Shown in pieces: positions 33,201-45,200 of a DNA stretch of 64,000 nt; positions within the stretch are counted from its first letter, which is position 1, and every line of letters begins with the position of its first letter. The notes below the pieces were generated by a model that was given only the letters and a program-made list of their open reading frames with translations, was not told the origin of the DNA and ran no database searches. The translations under genes were made by a program, and so were the position numbers. The DNA comes from Pyxicephalus adspersus (lineage: Eukaryota > Chordata > Amphibia > Anura > Pyxicephalidae): NCBI RefSeq assembly GCF_032062135.1, contig NC_092864.1, positions 17,630,931-17,694,930 of the forward strand, in the 5' to 3' direction.

Positions 33201-36200
33201 ACTCAGACTCATGCGAGTGCACCACTGATCTTTGTACAGTGCTGTGGTATATGTCAGAGGTATATTTGCATGTATGTATGTATATATGTATTGCTCAGTG
33301 ACAGTGTGCCTTTTGCTTATAATTTTACATACTTCCAGAAATACAAATTTCTGGACTATAATAATGCCTTTGAGAAAACGTAAGGCAATTGGCAAAGTGC
33401 AATCAAAGGCAAAAAAATTTCCGTAATCAAGAAAATCACTCTAGCTTTATTTGATTCCTTTTCCTGTGTGTAAAATCAATTTACATAAAACTAAATATTA
33501 CTATGGTGTTGCAGCTCTCTGAGAAGTATGGTGAGATTTTCACTATATACTTTGGACCCAAGAAGATGGTGGTGATTACAGGATACAATGCGGTGAAAAA
33601 TGCCCTGGTCAACCAAGCTGATGAATTTGGAGAAAGAGCAGATATACCAGTCTTCAAACTAATGAATAAGGAAAAAGGTAAAATTAGAGTTTTTTTTTTT
33701 CTGAAGACATGCAAACCTACAGCAGTCTTAAGGAGAACCTGTATGGACCAGCATTCTTAGGAATAAGGCCATATCATAAGGCCGTATTTTAGGTATATGT
33801 CTTGATCTCATTTAGCCTGTTTGGTGGTGTGATGTCCATATGAATGTGACCATCATACTTCTATTTTTCTTTGTACAATGTAGAAGTTCCCAGTTTACTA
33901 TGAATGTCTCTGGGGTTTATGTCAAATCTGTCAATTCATTCTTCGAGTCTTAAATTTTTATGGGTCTCAAAAGCAAAGCAGTTACCCAGCCAACTAGATT
34001 TCAACTTTTCAAAAGGCAAAAGAAGCCTACGGATTGGTTACTGTTAGTTACTGTATTTAGTTCCTGTCTTTTTGACCTAGTACAAAGGTGTGCAGCTTTT
34101 TAGAGATGGTAGGCCACTTTTCTGGGGGTCTGCATGGTGGGGGTCCAGTTGCATTACAGTGATGTAAGTTTCCATGGCTCTAATAGTGCCCTCCATAATA
34201 TGCTCATAAAGTAATATAAATCTAATACCCCCCTCCACATAAAAGCCCTCCAAATGAAATGCAGCATTGTTGCCCATAACAAATTTTGTCTTATTTCTCC
34301 AACCCTTTCCCCCCACAAACTCAAAAATGCATGACCACTGCATTGTAGAAGATTGCTAGATTTCAGACCTGAGACTAAAATCAGGTGGCAATGACACACA
34401 TAATACTCCTGGCTGAAGTGTGCAATCCTCCCCTTCTCATCCCTACCCCTCCCTATTAGTTTCAGATTATCACAGCTAATCTCCTACATCCCCTCCAGGG
34501 ATGGGTTGGATCGAACATGAAAGGGGACAGGGTGGAGATTCTATCCCTGTTTGCAACTTAAATTCCTGTCTTGCCAGTTCCTATAAAATAAAAATAGTTA
34601 CAAAGGGCCATTGTCTCAGATCTGCATTTATCTGGTTTGTATTTAATATACCTTGTATTTATATAGCACCGACATCTGTTGTCATATCACTATCTGTTCC
34701 TCAGAGGAGCTCCCACTCTAATGTTAGCCATATGTCATTAACACAGTCTTGGGCCAATATTGAGGGGAAGACATTTAACCTAACTGCATGTTTTTGGGAT
34801 TAGGGAGGAAACCCACACAAACAAGGAGAGAATATACAACTTCCCTGGATATAGTGACTGGCCTAGGATCTAAACCTGGGACCTAGCACTGCAAAGGCCA
34901 GAGTGCTAACCACTAAGACAATGCCAATAATAGGTATTGCATTTAATATTTAGTTCCTGAAACAACGTAGTTACCCAACCAACTGAAATTAAGCTTTTGA
35001 TGGTGAAAGATATTGGACAATGGGAATTGGACTATGAATTTATTACTGACTATATAAAATGATGTTAGAGAATAAACATCTTGTTTACATGCCATTATCC
35101 TTATCTTAGGCATAGCATTTAGTAATGGCGAGTCTTGGAGAGTCATAAGGAGGTTCACACTCTCAACCCTGCGTGACTTTGGAATGGGGAAGAAAACAAT
35201 AGAAGCCAGAATACAAGATGAACTTGTTCCTCTTATAGAACATTTCAAGTCACACAAAGGTAACAAACTCTATTAAAAGATATGCCTTTATTTCATGCAG
35301 ATATGATAATTCTTATTCCAAGATGCACTGCCTAAAAAGAAACTGGAAACATATCATATTATCCCAAAGATGCCAAATCATAGAAGGTAAAAAATGTTAT
35401 TTCTGCCTTAGAGATCACCTTCTGATCGCTACTTTTGAAGGGTTCTGTTTTTGTGGTCGCATTAGGGCTGAATGAGCCATGTACACCACTTCCAAATATT
35501 GTGATCAGTTACTCTATTCACGTGAATAAAGTTTATCACTACTTTAGTGTAAAAATGATATAACCATCATGCAGCCCTGGAAATCCTCTGTGATCCCCGG
35601 GCACTAGAGGTTAATTAACCTCTAGTGCCCCGGGGATCGCACACTCTTCTCAATGAATGCAGCCACAGCTGCAATCATTGAGAAGATGGCCAGCACAGGA
35701 GAACCTCCTGACATTGTAATATAAGTATCTCTGTCACAAATTATACATATTTATCTGTAACAAATGTATCATTTGTAAGAGATACTTATATTACAATGTC
35801 AGGAGGTTCTCCTTTGCCAGGCATCTTCTCAATGCTTGCAGCTGTGGCTGCATTTATTGAGAAGAGTGTGCGATTCCCTGGGGCACTAGTGGTTTATTAA
35901 CCTCTAGTTCCCCGGGGATTGCAAACAGGAAGATTCCCAGGGCTAAATAAAGCTCTGGGAATCCTCATGTTTCAATTACCTCTTCTAATGGTTTCGTGAA
36001 ATCGGTTCACCGAAATTTCGCAGAACCATTGGTAGCTAGAGGAAATTTTTGAATCCCTAATCACCACTTCTTTATACACAGGCCCCACCAAGACAATATG
36101 TGGGAGATCCTCCAATGGGAGCTCTAAGATGAAATTCCTTTTACTCTGGAAAGATCTTCTCTATTTCCTGTTGTAACTCCTGTTGGACAGGAAATGAAGA

Positions 36201-39200
36201 GAAGTTTTAAAAATAATATTCCAAATAAAAAAGGGTAACAGAAACGGCATTATTTTCCCAGACCTGTCTGGCCATTTCCCCGACCTCTGTCATTAACAAG
36301 ACATTTTTGCCCTGAGAACTGCTGGATAGTTTTCCTTTTTACACCATTTTCTGTAGTGATGGTTGTGCATTAAAATCTCAGAAGATCCGACTTTTCTAAC
36401 ATACTGTAACCAACCTGCCCGAGCTTCTACAAATTCAAATGCCATAAAAACACAAGATAATAATTTCTCCCCATTAGAGTAATAATTTTCCAGGACAAGG
36501 TGCAGTCCGACTGGTTACTGAAACCCATGGGTTTTCTTGCAGACTCTATAACACATTCAGCCTTGTTTAGTATAGTGGAAACATCAGACCATAATTATGA
36601 CCAATTCATAGAAAATACTTTTTTCTGTTTCATTTATTATATTCCAGGTAAACCGTTTGACCCAGACCTGATAATAAACAGTGCGGTTTCGAATGTTATC
36701 TGTTCTATCATTTTTGGAGAAAGGTTTGATTACGATGACCCTGTATTTCAGAAGCTTGTTGGAATTGTGGGGGAAAATCGGACACTAGTAGGATCACCTA
36801 AACTGTTGGTAAGTGTTGCTTTTAACTTATTTTATGATCATTATCTTAGTTTTCAAATAACAAATGTGAAATATATGAGAAATCCTAAAAAAAAGGTATC
36901 TGCACCTTTGGACATTTTCATCTTTTACTGGCACTGATCACAATGGACATGTAGGACACACCTGTTCAACTGCTTGTTATCCCAAATATATAATCAGCCA
37001 ATCACATGGCAGCAACTCAAGGGATACCGAATGCAGTGATAATTTACTTTGCAAAGGTTACCCAATCCCAAGAAATGTAAATAAAAGGATATTTTCTTGC
37101 ACATTCCAGGAGAATGGTTGAATTCCAGCAGAACTTTACCACATTCAATAATTTAAAGCGGAACTTTACTAAAAAAAACCCACTTACCTTCACCTTCACA
37201 GAGCCCATGATCCCTCCATACTTGGCCTCGATTAGGTCCCACTCTGTCCTGGAATCCTCCTTTGTCCCGGTTCTGCCATCTTCTTCCTTCCTCTTGCTTC
37301 TTTTGGCTTACTCACCTGATCTTGCACTGCACAGGTGCGAGATTGGGTGATGTAACCTGCTGTAACTTGGAAAAAATGCTGATCTCACTGCGCATGTGTG
37401 GGATTGACACTTTTTTTGTCCCCAGTACCTGAAAAGCCATGAGATCGGGCATGTGGAGAAGAACAGCCTGAAGCCTCCTGGGATACATGACATATTCTTT
37501 ACCCTTTTATGTCAAGTAAAAATTTTGGTGATAGGTTAACTCTTTTAACAGAACTAAACTTAAAAAAAAAAAAACACTAACCTTTATCTCCACATATCCC
37601 TTGATTCTTTCAGAGCTGTCCTCGATTCACTGTCATAGAATCCCCCACATACGTGAGATTGGCACTTTTTTTTTCAATGACTGAAAAGGCATGTGCAGAA
37701 GGAGCAGCCGAAGCCTCCTGGGACATGTGATGTATCGCAGAAGGCTCTGCACTTCCAATTAGTCTTTACTGCCGTGGCAGTAAAAACAGAAGGGGATGAG
37801 CTTTGCCTTTCCTTTTTTTTTAAACATTTAAAGAAAAAGAAATAAAAGAAGCAAATTGTTACTTTATCTAGAAAGGTTATTTAACCTTCTATATAAAGTA
37901 AAAATTATGGTCATAGGTCTACTTTAGGTGAAGTATGCTTTGCAAGGGAATCATTTACTTAACAAAGTGGAAAAGCCTTTAATCCTTTAGTATATCATTT
38001 CCAATGTTTTGCTGAAAGAGAAGCCAACTCCCTGGGCTCAGGTTTCTTCTTCTTTATTAATTTTAATTCAGTAATAACCTTTAATTGCTGTGCACACTCT
38101 AGGCCAGTGTCTCTCAAATATTGGCAACATTGTCATCTTAAAAAAAATAAAAATAGTGTAAAAATAGATTTTCTATACTTATCTGTCTGGTTTACTGTTC
38201 CTAGAATATTTACAATAAAAAAACCTACTGAAAAGTCTTCATTCTGGACATGCTTGCGCCCGCTGCCTTAAGCTGCGGTTTCATTTGCTAGCCCTTACGT
38301 CCTTAGTGTATACTGTGATGATGTAGGGGCCAGCGGAAGCAAACACAGCGGGTGGAAGTGAATACAGGCAACAAACTCTCCTGGAAGTGCTGCCAAAGTG
38401 AACATTTTTTATAATAAAATTTTATACACTGCTACCTCAAGGAGTACCCTCTACTTGGTGGCTGAGATTCAAATCAATTGGGATTGAACACCGTTCTGAT
38501 TCTTTACTATATTACTAATATTACTGCAAAGAAACTTCCATGTAGATGCTGGAATTAGAGGCCCATGAGAGAATGCACATTATGATTGTTGATTTTATTA
38601 TTGAAAAGAAACATTCCAGTAAAATAATTCATTTTGGATATCATATTACTCAAATGTTCCTATTCATTCCTTTATTCCTATCACACCATGGAGGGTGTAT
38701 GTTTAAGGCAGGGGTGTCAAACTCTGGCCCACAAGGTCCTTTTTTTTGGCCCCCCAAAGAATTCTAAAAACGAATTACATCTGGCCCGCACGCTACTACG
38801 TATTGCAGCGAGTGATGCCGCTACTACAATTCCCGGCATTACTCACTTTATTGCGTGGCCCCGCATTGTTGTTCTGTTCTATTGACTGATTTATAGACGC
38901 ATGTAATGCCGGGAATTGTAGTCTCAGCATCACTCATGTCTATGTGACAGGTGAGATATTTCTGCCCCTCTGCTCCCCCACAGCTCCACGCTGTAACCTC
39001 TTCTAAAGCGTTTCTAGGGGAACTGCAGTAAATCCCAGCCAGAGGTTGCTAGGAGACACTTATTCGAGATTCGAAACTTTACTTAAAAGTGTAATAATTT
39101 TCATTCAGGCAGCCTGAGCATTAGAATGCTAAGTTCCATTATTCCAGTCATACATTGTACCTGTAGTTCTGCATGCAAATGATAGAAGCGGCACAGCAGT

Positions 39201-42200
39201 AAATTTAAATCTTCTATATCAGGCAGTACCAGCAGCAGGAAAACAATGAGTTAAATAGTCCCAACTGTATTTCTCTGATTGTAGTACATAGCTGGGAGTA
39301 CTTATAGTCAGTATTAGGCTGTGGATCCATTAAAGTGTGCTGGAACATGTGTCCTGTTTATTAATAATAATAATAATAATAATAAAAATAACATGCACAG
39401 AGATCAGCACGTTTATAGGGATGCTGGGGATGTCTTTCTACATGAGAAGGCTGTGTAACAGTGGGGAGGGAGGCAGAGAGGGCAGGAGGCTACAAATAAA
39501 GAGGCGAAAAAAAATTTCCTAAATAAAATTAAAAAAAAATTCTTAGGCCTCTTTCTCTATTTTCAGCTTGTTCCAGATTGAATGTTAAGAAAAACCTCTT
39601 TATTTCCATATAAAAATGTTTTATATCTAATGAGAAGAAAAACAAAATTTTTCAATGCACAGGTGAAAGATGGGGGGAGCAAGTGCAGAGATGTTATATA
39701 AAGTTACAGCTAGGATATCACAACTTGAGAAGTTAGAGTTGCTATCATCTTCTGATTGCAGATTTTACATCCCTTTTCCCCATGGGCCCCACTGAGAACG
39801 AGCAACAATTTTCTGCCTGAAAGTCAAAGAGGCACTTCTAGGACTCTTCCAAGAGGATAAGCAGTCTTTTCATCAACCCTGTTGTCCCTGATTCTACAGA
39901 TTATTTTAGTAGGATCCCCATGGGGCCAGAATTTAGAAGCCAGATAAAGAAGGCTAGGAAGTCATATTGGATGTGTTTGAACAATTTATTACACAGTCCA
40001 AAGTTCTAAAGATTACTGATTTGTCTCCACAGCTGTTAAATTTTTTTCCCGGCATCTTAACCTTTCTTGGAGCGCACAAACAACTCATGCAGAATGTCAA
40101 TGATCTCAGTGAATTTGTTCTAAAGCGAATCAAACATCAGAGACAAGAGTTTGACATAAATGCCATCTCTGGATTTATTGATGCATACCTTATGAAACAG
40201 GTAAATATTTTCCTTATTTATTATGTGCTGGTTTTATAAATCTATTAATGACTCCTCAGTAGCAATCTACTTTGTAGGTGTAGAGACCATTTGTCAGGCG
40301 GAAATGTTGCTAATCCCATTGTAGATACAGGTAGTCCCCGGGTTACATACAAGATAGGGACTGTAGGTTTGATCTTAACATGAATTTGTATGTAAGTCGG
40401 AACAGGTGTATTATTTTAATAAATGCAATTGGGAAAGATGTTTGTCTCAACATATTATTAGGCAACATAGTCTGAGTTACTGTAGAGAATCCTCACTGTG
40501 AGTTATTCGTAAACAAAGAAAAGAAAAAATACTTTAAGGAGCCTAGACATTCATTAACTTCTGGAGCAAGCTGTGGTTTGATATGCTAAAAGAAACAACT
40601 GCAGAGTTTGTCTTGGTCATTAAAGAGTTACAAGATGTTGCAGAACAGTCAAAGTCATGTAAATTGCCCCCTCCCCCCATCAAGCCTCCATCCTGCACAC
40701 AAACAGCAGGGAACCCCGTTGATATCTAGGAATCATCCATATGTCGCATATCCTTACTCGGGGACTACCTGTATTTGTCTGGCATAACTGCTTAAGTCAA
40801 CCAGTCAGATTTGTGGTTATATTGGTTTTCTCCATGTTGCATTTCCTAAATTGGTGGTTGATCTTCTTCCTAATTTTTAGGAGGACTCAGTAAATAGTGT
40901 GAGAGACAAAAATAGTCCCAAGTAAGGGGGGGTTGTCTGCCTCATCCAAACACTGGGGTATTGCTCAGTGGGATAGGTTGAGGAAAACAGATAAATATCT
41001 TATAAAGGTTGAGAAACATGGGTGTAGAATTAGGATTCTGTGTGAGCAACAGGGGGGGCTGGTGTGGTTGAGCTTGACCCCGCCAGGTTCCTGGACCATG
41101 TGCCTTGGGATAACCCTGAGATCTGCCCATAATACCTGATGATGACCTGCTTGGATTTTGTCATAACTGCTCTACCTGAAGATGGGGCCTGACAGTCTTT
41201 TATGCTTTTTAGAAATGGCAGCATTGGGCCATCCTAGGTGATCTGGTCATGTGCCTCCTGGCCCCGTTTTTGGGGCATCAGAATTTACTCACCCCATGGG
41301 ACCAGACAGTGCCTAGAAGTTACAGCTCTTAGAAAGACCCCTTTACCCCTTCTGACTGTGACCACCATTGCTAAAATAACCCAAGGGGTTGTGCTATATA
41401 AAGTGATATGTATTCAAACAAAATAAAGATGAAAAGTAAGTAAAAAATGATTTTGCAGAAACAGAAATAAACAGTTTATTGTTTGCTTTTTAGGCATCAA
41501 GCAAAGCTGAAAAGTACTTTGATGATGAAAATCTGGTGTACTCAGTTATAGATCTCTTTGAAGCTGGGACGGAAACAACAGCTACAACACTACGATGGGC
41601 CATGTTATTGATGATGAAGTATCCAGAAATACAAAGTGGGTTTACAAAGTGATAAGAATTTGGGGAAATGTCTGATTGTTCATTCTGCTTCACCTTTAGT
41701 TAATGACAGATACAATAAAAAATGCCAGCCATTGTTTAGTGAGTCTTCATCTAAAACAGACCTCTAATCAATTTACAACCAGCAATAATGGGAAAGGGGG
41801 CACAGGGCCGGTCATTATGGATTCTTCATTTTACCAATAAGGATGTGTCCCAGTCTGTGCCATCACTAACTGCAAAAAATTCCCCAATTTACCACAGTTT
41901 TTAAATCAATCAAATATTCTTATCTGTATAATTTATTAGTAATGGAGGCACTGGGCCTTGCCATCTTTGCCCATACCAAACACACTCTCAACTCTCATCT
42001 CTCAATTCTCTTAATAACGACTAGGGTTAGGCATCGTATTTTGAGTCCTTTAAAGTTTGTATGTTGAATTTCTGCATAAATGCATGCCCAGAAATGTGAA
42101 TTTATCTCATTACTTATACATCTCTTTTGGTTCCTTATCATACAAAGAAAAATATTGGCAGTCCTGGTTATCCTAAAACATGATTTTTAGACTGGAAGTA

Positions 42201-45200
42201 TTATCAATATATTTTCATGTTGTGAAAATTCTTATAATATGTATATACTTTGAATTTTTTAGAAAAGGTACAAGAGGAAATTCAGACATATATGAAACAA
42301 GGTCAGCTGCCTACGGTCGATGACCGGAAGAACATGCCTTATACTGAAGCAGTAATACATGAAGTTCAGAGATTTGGTAATATTCTCCCTTTAAATGTGT
42401 CACACAAAACTCCAAGTGATGTGAATTTCCAGGGATATTGCATCCCGAAGGTGGGTTCTAAATACTCCAGTAGAATCATCCATTAAATGAACACATTTCT
42501 CTGTCATTTCAAATTTAAACTAAAATATTTTTTTACATAAAATGTGCAAATCAAAGGTCATTAAAGGTCATTTCCTCAAATTTACGTTTAATCTTTACAC
42601 AGGTTAGGATGGATGAATTATTATAATAGAATCACATGTCAGACGTGTAAACTCACCTTACCAGAAATTCCAGTTTTGTTCATGCGCTACCATCATTATC
42701 ACAACTGTGCTGTGCTGTCACAATAGATTATTCATTATGTAGAAAAAAACATAATTGGGTAATACAATTACCATGGAGCGAGATATGATTTATGACAGTT
42801 TGTATGAATATTGTCGTGTTTATTTAGAAGTGTACAAAGAGGGATAACACAGAGACTTACACAAGCAAAAATGAAAGAGTATAATATTTAATTATTTATG
42901 AAACAGATCAATGTAACAATGTAATAACTAAAGAAATAGATATAAGAAATTTAGCTGTGGAAATCAGTTGCAATCCCAAGGAGTCCCACCAGTTCTTAAC
43001 TGACAGTTTGCAGGTGATTAAAGACACACTGCAATTTGTGATTGTGACTGCAGATTGGCTTGGAACTGTGCTTTAAATTAAAGAATAAATGAGACAATGG
43101 TTAGTACATGACCAATGCTGACCAGTGATCATCTCTACCCTGAACTTATCTAATAGGTATGCCAGCTAAAGGATGAAATGCATTCCTCTATGATGTCCTT
43201 ATGAATAGCATATGTATGTAAGACATATATGTATGTTGCTGAGACATTCTTAATGTTAAATAAAAATTTATCCCAACAGGAGTGACACCTAGTCCTGGTG
43301 ATGGGGACAGAAGAACAAACAATGCCATCAGTAACAAATCTCAGTTTATATGCTGGTCACACTGCTTGATGGCGCTGTGTAAAGTTTATAACTAACTTTT
43401 GCCATCTGAGACATTATTGGAGTTTATTACACACTTTACATGAGGACACATCACCATCTACTGGTAGCCAACAATATTGCATTTAAAAAGTAATTTAAAA
43501 AGTGAACATAAGTGACATAACCAACTTAAAAGTACAAATACTTTAACTTTAACCCTCTGAAGATGATAGTCAGAGACTGGAATTATGCTAAAAAATGCTC
43601 CATTAAGTACCCACTCATCTAATTAATATTCTGACATAAAAGTGTACAGTTGACAATCGAAAATCCGTCAACCTCCGAGGCCTAATATGTGCCAGATTTT
43701 CGAACATTCCGGATTTTTAAAAGTTACACTTACCTCCACACACAGACCAGCCTTCCTCTCACAGCACACATGGATATCTGGCACAGTTCCAGGGAGCAGG
43801 CAGCAGGGACGTCTTAGTGTGTATTTATTGTAGCCATCAAGCCCCAAAGGCTGTTTCTGCAAAACAGTGCATCAAAACATTAGTGGCCAAACAGTGTACT
43901 GCATTCCCTGTATTGAAAATGCGATCTGAAATTCATGCCGGGAAACTGATGGAATAGGATTATCGATGCCCGGATTTTCGATTGTCAACTGTAAAATGTT
44001 TCTCCAGCGTAAACTATGTGTAATACGTGAACTCATTGCAATTCTGGCTCAGCCTTGATATTGAGTAACTAATAGAAAACCAGCTTTTGTCTTTTAATAA
44101 TAAAACGGTATATTGTGCTTTTTAATTGAAGGGTACAGAAGTCATTCCTTTGCTCACGTCGGTTTTGTATGACAAGACTCAATGGAAAACTCCTGATGAG
44201 TTTAACCCAAATCACTTTTTGGATGCTGATGGGAAATTTGTAAAACATGATGCATTTATGCCCTTCTCTGCAGGTAGGTAACAAGGATTATTACCTATAC
44301 CTTACCTGATATGAAAGGCTATAAGGAGACTTCAATGAGACAACTATTTCAACTATGACCAATTACTGATAAGCCTCAGGCTTTGTGAAGTCAGTTTGGA
44401 TGCAGCAAGTACACATACTCAAAATTAAGGACATGGGCAAGATCTGTGTCAGCCTAACCCTAGGGTGTCCAACTTTAGTCCTCAAGGCCTTAGATCTACA
44501 CAGGAATTTATTTACTGTATGCGATTCCTACAACAGGAAGCACATACAGTAAATAAATTACTCATTAGATGTGACTCTCAAAGATTGGAATTGGACATCC
44601 CAGGCCTAGTCCTTATCTATTACAAAGACGCCTCGGCTTCATTGTAGATTGCAAGCCTTACCTCTTACCATCTGCCAAATTTAGGTCAGAATATAGTAAC
44701 CACATGCTTTACCTACCATGAGCATTTTTCTTTGAGTGCCCTGATCTAGGATGGAAAGAGTATATTGATGCTATAAACAACGCTAGCGCTGTAGGGGTAT
44801 ACCAGTGGTAAAATATTCACAAACATAACTTGCTGCAAACAAAAGCAGTTTAATAAGACATTGGGGTAACAACATTTGGTGCAACTCCAGACACCGTGAC
44901 CACTCTCCTCAATGGACTTTCCTGGGTGATCATTCCTATGTTATTTCCATTCCCTTAAACAGACCAGAGGAGTACATTTGGCACCCGGCAGGTATCAATA
45001 GTAAATGTCCACATCACTAGATTGGTTGTTGAAGTACCACCTACCATGTGCTCAGGTTTTCATCTAAGTCTAATGATTTTATTTCCAGATTGCTGATCAT
45101 TGGTTATGCACAGTTTGGTATTTAAAATTCCAATATTACTTTTTACCCAGGAAGAAGAGCTTGTGTTGGAGAAAGTTTAGCCAAAATGGAGCTTTTCCTG

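Noticed and set aside
32430..33295. CRISPR-like direct repeats
   Set aside because: Units are ~140 bp tandem repeats without short repeat/unique spacer alternation, and the genome is a vertebrate's.
36500..36937. 145-codon open frame as a separate gene
   Set aside because: It is gene B exon 4 (36648-36808) with intron read-through on both sides.
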